Below are positions 23,901 through 38,900 of a DNA stretch of 64,000 nucleotides, in pieces (positions within the stretch are counted from its first letter, which is position 1; each line of letters opens with the position of its first letter). The notes beneath the pieces are model-generated. The model searched no databases. It worked only from the letters and a program-made list of their open reading frames with translations, and had not been told where the DNA came from. The stretch is from Strix aluco. Lineage: Eukaryota; Chordata; Aves; Strigiformes; Strigidae. The stretch lies in contig NC_133938.1 of assembly GCF_031877795.1 (NCBI RefSeq), positions 12,122,920-12,186,919 of the forward strand, given 5' to 3'. The translations under genes and the position numbers were made by a program.

Positions 23901-26900
23901 ACAATCAATACAAAACAAATAAATTATTAATTGCTCCAAGTAATTAAATTTATCAAATCCAAATAAAAATAACTGATATTTTATGGAACTGCTTCCACCA
24001 CTGAACCTCTGAAGGGACAGTATTGATTACAGGAGGACAGACAGATGTTTCACATGTTCACGGCCGATGAGGTCTGGGTTTGCATTAATGACAGGGAAGG
24101 AACAGAGCCAACAGCCCCCGATGCAGAGTAAACAGGCAGCGTGCTTGGCCATTTAATTGTGGGTCAGATCAAATATGGAGAATAAACATGTCTAAACACA
24201 TACATACAAACCCATCTTCCTTGAGAAATATCATTCACCTTGGAGCTGTAGTAAGCTCCAAGAAAAAAAAAAATGGAAGAGAACTCCCACACACGCATTC
24301 CCCCCACAACCACAGTAAATTCTTACTCATTAATCAGTGCTAAAAAAATGCTCAGCAGGCTAGTAAATATTTAAAAGCTGGTGACTGTGAATATTTGAAT
24401 CAATGGGTACTAAAGCTGTACTTGTAATTTTCCTTCCTCTACTTCTTTTTTAATTGGTCAGACTGGCAAATTGTCTACAAGATCCCAGTTAGCAGATGGA
24501 GTCAGGCTGCTGGCTGGAAGCCTTTTCTGGGGGGAGGTGGTCAGCTTTGAACGACTAAGCTGCAGCATCCCTCAGTCATTTCTGCAGACTGAGGTCTCTA
24601 AAAATTCCTTTTCATCCCAGAGTTTTGTTTTGTTTCCAGATGAGACATCACTTAATCGATTCTCTCCCAGTTCCTTTGTTTCCAAACCCATGACAACAGA
24701 GCAAGGACACAGACTTACACCTCAACATGCAGGAGTGGGGACAAACATCCACCCTTTTCCATCCATCACCTTCCTTCTTAAAAGCACTGCTGCAGCAATT
24801 CAACGGTATTAACAAAATTGTAACTTAAAATTCGCAGATAATGCTGAGAGAGAAGATGAGCAACTTAAAACACACTGAAGAGATGTTAAGTATGCCAAAG
24901 TCAAGTGCTCTGAACACAATGAAGTCAAAGAAAAAGGTTAAACTTAAAAGAAAGCTGAACATGACATGGTACAGAAATACTGCAATGAATTCAAAACAAA
25001 CTCAGCTCTGCCCTACAGAAGCAACATGATGCCTAGATCACAAACATGTGGTTATTGCTGGTTTGTCTGGGCTCTGGAAAAGATTCAAGTTCAACAGCTC
25101 CCATTTTCCTCTCCTTCAGGCAGATCCTCAGCAAAGCTTTCCTTCCTCATAGCTCCCTGCTTTCCCTTTAGTCTCTTCCTGTCCTTTCCCTGTACAAATT
25201 CCCTACCCATCTCTCATCTCCTCTGGCTCTTTGGCTGTCTGCCCTCCCAGCCAAGCAGACCTGGTATAACAGGAAGTTTTCCAGAGGTAATGCTTAGGAT
25301 TAATAATACATTTCTGGTGTTATTTTCATAAGACTGTTTCACTAACAGCAAAGGCAAAGGTCTAAAATTCCCTTTCAAGAAACTCATGAAAGGCTTACCC
25401 CCTTCCAAAACATCTGCTACTGCCTCCTTTTCTCAGTGGGACCAAGGCAATACACTGCCTTGAATTAAGACGAAGCTTTTCATAATGCCTAGCTTCCTAC
25501 TGCCTTAGAGAAACTTGCAGTCTGTGCTGTCAGGAGGCAGAGGGGAAATCCCATGCAGAGCAAGGGCACGGGGGCTGTGGCCTTCTTTGCCTGTGGCCAC
25601 AGTCCCATGGAGAACAATGGGAGACTGAAAGCCATTGTGATAGAAGGCAGCTTGTCGAACTCACTGAAGAAGATTACTCTTCAGCGTCTGCTGAAGGAGA
25701 AACTTTCGGTTATGAAGAATAATGGCCATAAGTGACCATTAATCCTAGGGGGGAAAAAAAAGTCTTCAAACTCAGCCTGTGCATAAGATTTTGTAAGCTT
25801 TAACAACAGGGGGAATTTGAAAAGCCAGGCCTATTGTCATAAAAACTACTGGGAACAAATTAAGCTGAATACAGATTGCTAACTTTTTCTTCAAGGACTT
25901 ATTTCTATAAATTAATTTTAACTCAAGTTTTCAGACTAATTGTAAATCCTCGGGGGGAAAAAAAAAGAATATCTCTAATCAAAGAGTAAGTGCTATTATC
26001 CTGGGGATGATATGGTACATTTTTCACATGTGACAGAGGTTGAGTCCCTGATCTCAGTGCAAAATTCAACTTCGCCTAACTATGAAGGCGTAAAGCATGG
26101 TAGCAAAGTAGAAAATAAAGGAGGACAATAGAAGCTTTTAGGTGAGGAACCCTTTAGGTCCTCAGGCAAAAGAATTTACTGCAGGATGTCACAAGCCTTT
26201 AGAAATCATTTTCCAATGTGCTCAGGGCAAAACATTTTACGCTGGATGTTGTCAGAGTACGAGTTTCCAGTACAGCATCCCAATTCCTCACTGAGTCCTA
26301 GTCAGTTCCCACCCTTATCAATTCCACACCACTGGTGTGTAGAGGGTTTGCCACATAAATCCCACAAGTAAAATAGTTCGGATTAGCATGGATTGTCAAC
26401 TCTGTACCACTCAGCACTTCAGCATCTCTTACCAGTTCAAAAGGCCTGTACTGACTTCATGTAATTAATTCTCCCCATCACCCATATGTGAAGCAAGTGA
26501 GTCTATTAGCTCCTGTTTAAAAACAGGAAGACTTGAATAAGGAACCAGGTGACTGACTAAAACCCACAAATGAATTCATTTTGCTTGGTTGGAGACAGGT
26601 TTCACATTTCCAAGTAACAAAGCGTTGTTTTTTTCACCTAGATCAGTGATTTGCAATCTTTTTCAATTCGCAAACCACTAGTATTTCTAATAATAGCATT
26701 TATCTCCTTAAAAATTTCAAGCAGAGCATAGAAAGATGGTCTAGGTCATCCCAGGAGCTTGGACACTGCAGGCTTAAAGTTGCTGAATCAGACTGCCATG
26801 CCACAGCTTATCACTGCACTTTGTGAGCATTAAAGAGAACAGGGAGAAGCATGTAGCACCTATTTTCAAAGGCTGGGATTTGAATTGGCACACAAAAAGG

Positions 26901-29900
26901 CTGCTGGCTTTGCCAGATGGTTCCATCACTGATAGGTTATTGCTCAGCTTCACTTCCAGAGAGGGTAAAAAAATAGAAAAAAATCAACCATCACTTATTA
27001 GTTTTCAAAATCCAAATCAATCTCCATAAATTACTCTATTTATCTTAGTGGCGGAGAACACATCTGCCACATCTCCATAAATCTCAACACATGCACTGCA
27101 GTCTTGCCTGTCACTTGCCTGTGACTTCCTCAAGCCCCTCACTCAAACAGGTAGCCTGCAGATGGTGGCACCTGCACAGTAAAGAGGTCCCCCAGAAGTG
27201 ACCTTACTGCAGCACACCACCTCTAACGTGCACACACCCCCATACATCGAAGCAGATGAGCACAAACACATTTCTATTAACAGCCCCAGGGTGTTCCCAG
27301 CAAGATCTGAAACTATTCTGACATCAGAAGAACATCCCATAAAACAGTCTTTAAAAGCAACCTAGAAAATTACTATGCCAAGTGAGGGTGCCGGGCAAGG
27401 AACCTACTTCTCCACCTTTGCTACAATAAAGCAACTAAGGATTATTTTATTTGGCTAGGAAATTAAAAAAGCACTTGTACTGGGAAAACTGGATTTTGCT
27501 ATCAAAACTCGTCTAAAAACATTCAATCAGCCCAGCAGGTTTAACTTACTCAGTATCCCAAAACCTGTCCCTAAGAGACAGGCATCAAGTCTTGCTGATA
27601 AAACAGCGAGAAAGTTATTTTCTCGGGCATATCTGTGCAACAGAATGAACAAAGAGGCTTTTCCCAAAAATATTTTCTGAAGATAATGGAAACAGGAAGG
27701 CTAGAAATTATATGCATTTATGCGTCTCTCTTTTTTTCAAGACACAACCTGAACATCCAGTTCTTAAAAGCAGCTCTCATCTATGAACACACGTGCTATA
27801 CGAGGCCTATTACACTTGGCTGTGAGCTCTGTTTGGACTAGACAGCACCGTCTGGGTCTGTCACATGCGTCTAACAGCAGAGCAGGCACACCAGTAACAA
27901 ACACCAGCAAGTTCAGGTGCCCATGCAAGGCGATGAGCTGGCTTCCACAGAGCCAGCATTCCAGGTTTCTGAGTCTCCACATTTATGAAATTCCTTGCTT
28001 ATTTTAGAGGCAAGAATTTGACTTTCTTTAGCTATAAAAGGAGAACAGATGAGGAGACAGACAGGCAGACTGAAAGACATTAACAGAGGGCCCAAGGGAC
28101 CAGGACAACAGCCTACCCTCTGGCTTCGCAGCGTGACACCTGCAGATTTGAAGTCAGGAAACTTGATGCCAGCAGTCTCAGGAACAGCCTGAAAGAGATC
28201 GAAACAGGATGTGTTGATGGAGGAAACACAAGAAACACAAGATTTCATATAGAGACTATCTGAAGGGGAAACACTGTTTCCTATGACAGAGAACCACCTG
28301 CCATGGCCACATGTCAGAGCTGAGGCAAGAGGAAAATCCCAAGCAACAGGATTCAGTGGGAAAATCCCAAGCAACTCACTGAGAAAAATACTCCAAGGTA
28401 TCTTTAGAGAGCTCAAGCATTTTTGTTTGGTTGGTTTAAGTGCACTGCTTTACACAGAGCCTTACACCCATCCACACAAGCATAACCCCAAATGGGACTC
28501 CTTATACTAATGTACGCATATTTGCACAATATCATCCTTATCTAACTTGGGCCCATTTCACTGATCAAAACAGCCCAGGACTTCCCTAAATCTTGCCTTT
28601 TGACTGCAAGTCCTCTAAGGAATGAGCTGAGAAACCTCTGATCTGTACAGACATGAGCCCACTAATGAGGATGTAAGGACTGCACCCCTCCAGGGAGGCC
28701 TGCTGTTCATACACATTTTGCCATTTGTCCACTCGTTAGACAGTTTTCTTTCTTCCCCACTTCACATTTTAAGCATAGCAATACGAGGTAGCAAACTTCT
28801 AATGTTGCTGCTGCTAGACAGTAGAGCATTTAGCTGCATTTAACAAAATGGGAAACAAAATAATGCAATCCCTTAAAAATCTGCACTACTGAGCAAAGCA
28901 CAAAGTGAGCAAACTTTTAAAAGATTAAACCAGACTACCTGCAGGGCCCTGTGCACTGAATGGTGTGGGGTCCCCTCAACAGGTCAGCAATACTCCTGAT
29001 TCAGTCTAAGAATAGTCACAATCTCTGAAAATGCGTGCTCAATCACACTTTTCCAAAAGGAAGAGTCACCTCAAATCTCCCAATTTCTTTGGAGGCAGAG
29101 TTTGCCTTGCTGCTCCCACGTTCCTCTGCAGAGGCTCTGCAGCTTGCTCTTTGTGCGCTCCAGTCAGGGCTGAGACAACCAGGGCTGCCCCAAGATCATA
29201 AGAGATGCTGAAGGACAGTGACTCAATTCCTCAAGTTCCCCGCCAATGACTCTCACATCTCTATCAGCTATCTCTATGTCTTGGTCTTGAGGTGGCACCT
29301 TGCAAACTGCTCTGCGTGCTCAGGCATTGAGATTTTTTTCAGTTATCTGTGGTCAGTCCAATAAAGAGCGGCCCCTGGAAAGATTTCTAAACATGACCAG
29401 GGTGGAAAAAGTATTCTCTAACTACCAATAGAGCTTATGAACTTGTAGGGATCACTTTGATCTTTGGTAGGATGTAGCCTCCCTGCTTGGATTATTAGAG
29501 ACAAAGGCGGCTGCAATCAAAACCCAATCCTCTCTGCTTCCTTTGGATGAAGGCTGGCTTTCAGACTCCCCAAACTTTGCCCCCCGGCCTCTTGCTGAAC
29601 ACCCCGACACAAGCAGCAAGGGGAAATCAGCATTGTTGGCTTAGCCGAGACAACTCTGACTGCACTCAGAGCATAAGCAATTAAATGGGTTCTTTTGCCT
29701 TGTGTGCCTGCATGCTGTAAACGCTTCAACCTCAATTGACTCTTTGGTAAATGATTTTCCTTTGTTGAAATGATGCTGATGCAGCTCCCGATTCAAATTC
29801 TTAGTTAAAATGCAATTTTTTTCTTAACATTTCCCGGCTATAGTTGGTAATTGACTCCTAATGGACTCTGTCATGGTTGAAATGATGCTAGTGCAACAAC

Positions 29901-32900
29901 AGAAACTGCTTCTCTGCCCACCCTGGCGTGCCTATCCACTAAATGCCTGCAGACAGGCACCAGCCAACAGGCAATATCTAGGGCTGGACTCCCTCACCTT
30001 GGCATCCTCAGCATCTTTCCAGCCCCATTCTTCATCATCACCCTTTTTCATTACCACCAATGACAAGCTGCTTTCTTTACGGGGAGATATGCCAGCCACA
30101 GTTGAGCTTTACCAGATCAACCCTCAAGGGAATTCAATGCACAAGGTGCCCAGTGATGATATATTAATTACATGGGGGGGGGGGGGGGGGAAAGGGGGAA
30201 CCAAAATAATGTTTTAGGGAAGTCGTGGCCATTAGGCACACTTCATCAAGCAATAACTGTCTAGCATTCACTGCTTCTCTCCTCTCCCTGCACAGACCCT
30301 TTTGGAGGACAATGACACAAGTGCTTTCTGTTCACAAGCCGGAGGGACAGGAATTCCCAGGGACTTACTGGAAACATCTGAGATTTTGTAACAGTCCTTT
30401 CCTACTGAAGGTGTTGAATTTAGCTGGGTCCACACTGTCCTCTTTCCAGAAGTGGAAATTTAGGTAACATCAGATGTAAATTGAAACCTGTGTTCTAGGC
30501 TCCTTAAACTTTAGATCGGCTCAGGGAGAAATAAGCAGTAATAGTTCCCAGAATACAAGAGTCCCCCAGCAGGGCTGCTCTGATCACAGCTGAGGATCAG
30601 GAGAGGGGCATGTACTGAGCATGGGGAAGACACTGCTGAGAGCCAGGAGTGGGGAAGAAAAGGGAAACCTGGCTAGAAAAAGAAGGCAGGTGAAAGACAA
30701 CAGGTATGTGGGACAACCCTGCACAGCAGTACCAGAATACACCTGGGAGAAGACAGATGCTTCTCCCTGCCATAAGGCAAGAGTGTCTGGCATCATTTCA
30801 TCCCATTTCTCAGAGAGGGAAAGGGAAACAAGACTTAAATCAGCATTTTTCAGATGGGAGACAGAGAGGACACCAGAGGACTCTGACAATGTCTGCCTTA
30901 GACCAATCTGCCTTCCAAAAGACATAACTGAAAAAGCATCTGCTAGAAGACAGCCAGCAGCTACTCCCCCTAAAAGAGCTGAGGGCCTGATCCCTGTAGG
31001 ATTGCTAAAGGAAACATGTTACCCAGTCAGAGCATAAGCAGGGGAAAGGGCAAAAAAAATAAAAAAAATGTTTACGGGCTTCTCTGTCTCCTTCTTCTGT
31101 GGCAGTTTCTTCTTGGGAGCCTTGCGCTCAGCACGTCTCTGCTCAGTGGTGGTGTCAGCAGCTGTGATGAGCTTCTGTAGGTCTTGGGTTCTCTTTTCTC
31201 TCTCTTTCTTTCTGGTTTCAATTTTGCGGAGCTCCTGGATCAGGTATTCTTCTTCTGCCACCTGCAGACCAGAGCACGTAAAGGCAATCAGAGCAGCAGA
31301 GAAGGCCTAGAAGGGCAAGGGGGCCATCTACCGATAACAGCTCTGCTCTGGGCCAGCCTGGGGAGGACTTGAAAGCTCCCCCGCCTAGTATCTTGGATTT
31401 ATAGAGCACATTAGGCTCCATAGCCTTACCCTGCATCCATGGCAATGCCAGTCTACAGACTGGCAGGTACTGTATCACAACATCCATGATGCACCCTTCA
31501 GCAATGTCCATAAATTATTAATCCCACCTCCAGACAGAGACCAAGAGCACAGACAGAAGAGTAAAAATGCCCAAATATACTGTAGTTGCAAATGCAGCGT
31601 TGTGAAAAGCTGGCTCCCCTCCCCAGACATGCAGACCCTAGAGCAGCTATGCCTAGTATCAGCACACCCATCCACGTGGGAGGGACAAGCAGAGTTGTTA
31701 CACATAGGAACTTGTCATTAGAGGGAACTACCAACAGAAAAGGATGCTCTCCCCCAGCCTTTGGGGAACACACAGTTCCTTAACCTCTAAACCCTGGGAC
31801 TGTTACACAGCTTCAACAAAGAGGAGAACTAAACATGCAGATTTACAGTCTTTGATGTTTTCTGCCAAGATTTTTTACTCTCAAGGAAATAATTCTCTCC
31901 CCATGGGACTCAGGGACTCATAAGGACATTGATCTGAGAATTTGTTTCTCTTCAGAGGACTAGTACACTAAGTGTCACAGAGAAGGTGTTAGCAGTTACC
32001 TAAGACCATAACTCTGCTCACCTAGCCCTCTCTTCTGTGTGGTCAGCGTTCTTAGTTATTGTCCTTTTGTATCCCTTAAAATGACATGAACTCAAGAACA
32101 AAAGCAGTACTTTGCTCTTTTCTTGTCCAGTCTTTCTTTTCCTTTCCCACTCTCCGGCCTATTTCATCCACCTACTGATTCAACTAATCATAAATCTTTT
32201 GGAGCAGTGATGCTCTCTTCCCCGGGTTACCTGCTCTGGTGTCCTATTGTACAGTCTTTCCAGTTGTTCCTTCCTTCGCCTCTCATGGCCAGCATCGAAG
32301 ACTGGGATTTTCAGGTCTGTGCCCGGAGCTGCACGAATATTAGCCAACTTGGCACAGATGTGATAATATCGTTCCTTCAGGTCCTCCACTGATCTTTTCT
32401 GTGAAAGACATCACAAAAGGACAACATTATGGAAGAACCAAGCAAAACCTTGTGCAGTAGCTAGCTAAGGACCACGGGCTGAAGGATGTCAGATAGAGCA
32501 CAAGACAGTGCCTGGGAGGAAGATCAACAGGGAGCCTTGCCAGCTCTGGTGGAACCACAGGCAAGGGGGAGTTTCTCAGTGAACTGCATGAATTAACTCT
32601 CATGGGTTCACAGCTACTGCTTTAAAAATACCCACCAGAGGGTTCAACAACACAGCTGAGGGTTAGAGACAATACAGCAGTGAAGCACTCCCAGATAAAA
32701 GGATGCAAGTATAGATGTCTCGAGAGGAGAAAACCTGCGAACACAGAACTGTGACAAACGCACAGGAGGCCTCCTCTGAGCTGCTCCAGACAATGGGCAT
32801 TCAAGCCATAACCAAGAAGGCATCAGCTGCAACAATTCATTGTCCACTGTTACATGGAGTCTGAGTTGCGTTCCCTTGCTCCCAGCACCAAAGGTGTTTG

Positions 32901-35900
32901 GACTGCCCGGCTGGGCAGACTCTTGTTATTTTACTTTGCTACAGGCTCTTCACATGAGCATTTCAGAGGACAACAAAAAGCTCCAGCATTTGGAGCTGTT
33001 CTGTAGGAATCACATCATTCCCCCACATCACCACGAGGCATGGAACCAGCAGTTAAAGGATATTTACAATCATGACACCAGAGTTGCATATTCAGACCAC
33101 TGATGGTCCCTGCTTCCCAGCAGATGACAGAAACATGCACCAGGTCAGACCACAAGTTGGAAGCAGCACCCGGGAAAAATCACAATCCCCAGGCTCCGTT
33201 AGCAGATCCTTCTCCCAGGACCTAGAGTGGAATCCAGGACACCTATCCTGCCCAGCTAAAACTCCCCAGCTGCCTTATCTTCAAGGAACAATGAGTTGTT
33301 CTCCTGGCAGGAGAAAACCTTCTGACTTTCTAATAAAACACAACAGGGAATAAGCACAAGTCACAGTGGATTTAATTACAAACAAAGCAAGCAGCAATGC
33401 CCTGTGCTGGAAATTCAATATTCCTTGATGCCAATAATTCATTATTTTCCCCTAATTAAGTTGATATAAAGGGTAATTTGGTCTTTGCAGTGCAGCAAGG
33501 CCTGCACGTGCCATAGCAGCAGGTTGCTAGCAGCACCTTGGCCCCTGGGACTCACCTTGAACTGCTGGTGATCATAGCGGTCATGAATCACCACAAAGCG
33601 CAGATCAAAACGCCGAGCCAGGTCAAAGAGGTGGTCTGTCTCAGCTTTGGTCCACGCATCATCATGGAGATACATCTGGTATTCCTGCTCCGAGTAGACA
33701 GGTACCTGCACTGTCTGTGCAGAGAAGAGAAAACATGGTAGCTCTCTTGCAGCACTGCCCTTCTCACTGCCAGCTGGTAAGGGTCGAGATACTTGAGCCA
33801 AGAACAAGAGCAGCGCACAGACAGGAGGGGGCTGCCAGGACCCTGAGCAATGGATCGTGGTAGGAAACATGACGAGTAGGCAGAGGACTTGATCTCGGAA
33901 CCATAAACACGACGTTCTGGGGAGCCTACCAGAAACTACGAGGCTGAAACCTATTTCAGCTGGCTGACACAGGCAGAGGTCAGCAACCCACATCCTGACA
34001 ATAGTTTTCAAAATTATCAGGCTAACATGACAGTGAAAGCAAGGTTCAGCCAGCCTCCTGGCATTCCTCCCATATAGCAGCACCAATACCTTGACAGAAA
34101 CTGCTCTGACAGTCAACTCTAATTGGGCTGGGACACGCTCACTTGTACAGGAAGAACGGAAAAGGCAAGGAGCAGTAGTTCCTACCTTTAGCACACCTTC
34201 TGCTTTGATACACAACCCACTTCTTCCATCTTTGGTGCAGACAGTGCCATGAAGATCTGAAAGGCCAGGTGCTGTACAACTGAGGGCCATAAACTTGACA
34301 AACAACTTTGTCCCTCCCTTCCTCATCCACCCTTTCTCCAGCAGAGCTACAGGACCAAACAACAGTTCAACTCTCAGATCATCCCAGGTGCCTAAAAATC
34401 CAAACCCACACTACTGTCCCCATCCTGGAACTGCTCTGCAAGGGCTCTATCCAGAATACAAATGTCACATGAGTACTAAAGGAACAGTAAAAACACTTAC
34501 TGTATATGGGGAAGTCCCAGTGCATGGTAAAGCAAAACTGCAAACAATCCTGTGCTTTCCTCCCTCACCCTCTCCCACCATTCCTGCAGTGGAACTTTGC
34601 TCAGCCTGAGGAGGTCCTGCCTCCACAATATCATGTGTGTGCGAGCAGCACGCCTGCTTCAACACCTCTATGCCCTCCTGAGTCCTACACCAGGAAAGTC
34701 ATCCTCGTGAATGGTACACAGCTTGGAAGAACATTTCTGAGCCTCCAGATAACAGCTTCTTTAGGTCCTCTGTCCTTCTTCCATCACTTAGACACAGAAG
34801 CTTAAAGGTAAGGCCTATCTCTTGGGGATGTGCTGCACCTCAACATTCAAGTACCACTTCCACCAGGAGAAAATCCATCCCACCAGACACTGTAAGGATG
34901 TCCTATGTACATCATGAAAAAAGAAATATTATCTAGAGTAGCATACATACACGAAAAGAGCTAGCAGGGCCCTCTGCAGTGGATGGAAGGGAAGGTGGCA
35001 GATGCCTGATCAGAGAAGAGAATGGGACAAGAGCAAAGAGCATCCCCAAAACTCACAGCTGTTCAGGTGAGAACTGCTGAGAAGTGAGAAGGTGGGAATT
35101 CATCAGATGGAAAGCTCGAGCCAACCACAGGATGACTATAAGTTCAAATGCAACACAGCCATGAAAATACAAATATGACCCACAGAGAGGGATTTCCAGC
35201 AGAAACTGGCAGGGTTTCAGTTGCACAAGACCCTGGCAGAAATACCAACTGCAACTCTACTGACCCTTGCTCAGGAAAGATGAACCGAAACAGAAAGAAG
35301 TACAGGGAAGAGCAACAGGGATGAGTAATGGGGTAGGGAGCTTGTCTTCCCACAGCAGATTGGAAGAAAAAGGAGCCTAAAGGAAGCCTGAAAGGGAATC
35401 TGACTGCAGGCTTCAACTATGCTAGAGGGAATGAAAGGAATACCCAGAGGAAGAAAAGAACAACTGAAATAAGGACAAAGAAATTGGCTTGCAAAGAAAT
35501 GCCAATTTAACATGGAAAATTTAACCTGAAAATGAGAAATGGAGCCGAGACAGTCTGGAAGAGTTTCCCAAGAAAGCACAGGGGCAGGAAAATCCAAATG
35601 CTTTTCAAAAGGAACTTGATCAGTTTATGAAAGGGACTGGATGATGCAGGACCTGAAAGAGCCAAGAAGAGGATTCAATGGCCCAGAAAACCCCTCTCAG
35701 TCCTACATTTCACACTATAAACTCACACAATGATGGGCATTAAATTAGATGAAACTGCTCAGGAAAGATCCTGGAGCCATGAGACAGTTCTGTGAAAACA
35801 TCAGCACAATGCCTAGTAGTGGTGAAAAGACAAACTGAACAGTAAAAATGATCAGGGAAATAAAGAGAAACACAGCCAATGTACAAACCCACCATGCTTC

Positions 35901-38900
35901 CATAAGTGAAACACTCACCCCTAGTCCAGCCATTTCAAAAGAAAGGATATTTGAGAACAAGGGTGAGACAGGGCACAAAGGGCAGATGTATGTCAAATTA
36001 CAGAAGACACAGTACATAGCAAGGATAATTTACTACGTCATGTAACACAAGATCTCAGAGGCACTAAATGAAACCCCAAGGCAGCAGTTTAAAATGAACA
36101 GAAGAAAGCTTGCTTGCACACCATACAAAATTAACCTGAAGAACCCATTACCATGGGATATTCAGAAAGCAGCTTTCTGCCCTGAACGTACCTAGCAAGA
36201 ATTATTAAACACAAGTTCCAAGTTAAGAAATCCTTAAGCCAAAGACCACCAGAAGCTAGGAAAAAATGCTCTGCATTTGCCCCATTCTCATGCTCTTTCT
36301 CTAAGCCTTTACTAATGGTAGCCAGAAACAAAATATCAGCTGAGAGAGGCCTCTGCTCTGACACCAGTGAAGCTGCTTTTATATTCCTATTTCACACTCT
36401 GGATCGAGGCTCAGTGTACACTGTGAAACCCAAGTTTACATTTTGGATCTCACAGTGGAAAAGAGGTATGTGGTTTGGAAACTGGAAGCACAGAGAAAAG
36501 TCAAAGCAGCTGAGCAGTGACGAGTTAGGCATTAGAATGGGCTGCCCAGGGAGGTGGTAGAGTCCCCATCCCTGGAGGTGTTTAAGAGTCAGATCAACAT
36601 AGCGCTGAGGGATCTGGTGGAGTAGGGCACAGTCAGTGTGACGTTAATGGTTGGACTGGATGATCTTCAATGTCTTTTCCAACCTAGACGATGCTGTGAT
36701 TCTGTGACAGGAAAATGGGCTCATGCCAAGGGGAGCAAGAGATTTGGGCAGAGGTATCAACTATGTGAGAAGGAACCCACAGAAGAGTCTGGAAAAGTAA
36801 ATAAAAATCCTCTAACATAGCAAATATCTGTAACACTCTTCATCAGTGCCTTCTACCCACAAGGGTAACAACTTGCCCCTAATATTATGTAATTGTGCAT
36901 GTGCAGATGGAAGAGGTCTGTACCACTTATCTAAAGGTTGCAGCCTTGATGAAGGCTCTTCTGTCAGTCAATTCACAGTACATGATAAAGGTAAGGAAAT
37001 GAGAATCGTATAATTACAACACCCATGTGTGGCCCCCTCTGATAAACTTGGTTGAACTCGGCCAAAAACTGTTAGAGCAGTAGAGTCTTAGAGACAATTA
37101 CACTCCCAAAGTTTCAGTCAAGGCACCTACCTACCCAGCTGTCTGAGTGAGTCATGCTTCAGACTTCCACCCTAGACATCAGAGAAGAGATACCACAGGG
37201 GGCTCTTACCAATGTCCCAGCAAGAGGAAAAGCATCAGTCAGAGCTTGAGCCTTCTAACATATAAGGTCAACGAACCACTTAACTCTGCAGGAAGCCAGG
37301 CTTTGTTAGAGCTGATGCTCTGCGAGTTACAAACTTAAAATGCTGTATACAGTTATACGCAAGCAGAGCTTTTGTGGAATCATGTTAGCACACGTTTTTT
37401 TCCCCCTTCAGATTTGCATCATGAAGGGGGTTAAATTACATTATGGAGGCACCCTAACTCTGCTCCATCCTAACTTTGGAAGTCCTGACTTTGAAGTATA
37501 AATCTTGATGTCGTTTTCTTTGTGCATACACATGAAAGCCCCAACCACTCAAAGCAGATACATCTGGGACAAAAGACAGCAGGAGATTACAACAACACAT
37601 TGTGACAATTTAATGTAAGACACGAAGAACAGGGTACTGCACCACACTGATACCACAGGAGCAATTTCAGAGGGAATGCAACGTAATTCAGCATCTGTGC
37701 TGGAATCTGGCCAAGAGGCCACAAGCCAGCCTTTTGGCCACAAAGCTCAAGCGATTTTTTTCATACTGGGCAAAATAACAAGACTTATGACTTTAATGTC
37801 TCACTCAGAATAGACTCTTTTACTACCCAGAGCCTGTAATCAGGGGGAGGATGTTGGTTAGGAACTGAATTAGATGGCAGAGTGTCTCCTTACCAAATCA
37901 GTGACTGCACACCTGAAACACAGGGGGGTCTGACAAGCTCTGACCACATACTGAGCCCACTTAGCTTGAATGATTTAAGAGACATCATAGTCTGTGGTCA
38001 CATGGCTGCAGGCCATGCTGCAGTTTAAAATGCAATTGCCAAATCTAACTCAGCCTTCACTTGTTGAAAGAACCAACTTCCTGTCTGTACATTCAAGAAG
38101 CTCACCGAAGGGTATTTTCCAGCTGCTATTTATATACTTTGTTTGAAAGTGCTTCCACTTACTTTATTGAACCTGGCAAAAGGGTAGTCCTTCCCTTCCT
38201 CTGCTGCTCTCCTCCAGTGGTAGAACATCGCTCCATCTTTTCTCGCTGGGTTGGTGAAAGGCATCCACTTCCAAGGCCGGACTTTCTTGGACCCCAGTTT
38301 TGCTTTGACTGTTCGATAACCCTGAGTTGTATCACTTGGCAGCAGTGGAGGTGCATCCCTGTGGTGGAGAAAAGCACTAGCTGACAAGAAGCAAGAAGTA
38401 GCCCAGGACAAACCCAAAGAGATTTCAGATTGAGAGTGGGACCTGCCACCACAATGTTTAGGGTGGGAAAACTGAGTTTAAGCTTTATTCCAGGGTTTGC
38501 ACTTCCCAGACTGCAGTGCTTCCCGCACCAGAGGATAGAATACACAGCATGGATGGGTCTGAACAGAATCATCTGGAAAGCAAACTATGCATCAGACCTC
38601 TGAGGTGAGGGCACAATCCATAACAACCTAAATACAGGCTGCAGCAGAACTCTTTTTGCAGAAATAAAAGCAGGTGCTATTCCCAGTTGTGAATAAAAGA
38701 GAATTAGATACAGAAGAGTAAGAACACTGCCTTGTCTGCACCAGACTTTTGTGCCTGTACCCAATTCATCTCCTACACAGAGCAAGCCCCTCAAATTTAG
38801 AAGAGAGAAGACAGACACTGTCCATGACTGCCTAAGAGAGAAGGGCACAAGCATGGGCCAAGCGCAAAGGGGGATCAATCTGGGAAGTGAGACTGCCCAT

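Larger units (their letters stand above)
16018..28116 (-). other. DMAP1: DMAP1 12.1-kb intron
   Basis: The largest intron of the gene, of average to AT-rich composition and without recognisable recent transposons. It contains AT-rich, TAAT-dense blocks at 18930-19160, 20215-20480, 23880-24230 and 25780-25960. No coding exon of any gene was recognised. A 60-codon plus-strand frame at 25553-25735 is reported separately as unexplained. Confidence 0.8.
33715..38162 (-). other. DMAP1: DMAP1 intron (4.4 kb) hosting the CR1 cluster
   Basis: Phase-0 intron between the exons for residues 66-130 and 131-183. Apart from three CR1 pieces at 35276-36710, no feature was recognised. Confidence 0.85.

Noticed and set aside
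30621-31037. 138-codon plus-strand frame next to a DMAP1 exon
   Set aside because: No domain or signal is recognisable, it lies in an intron on the antisense strand, and its length is within chance for a 64-kb window.
37441-37500. CCCTAAC/CCTAAC-like words suggesting interstitial telomere sequence
   Set aside because: Only isolated, non-tandem occurrences; no repeat array.
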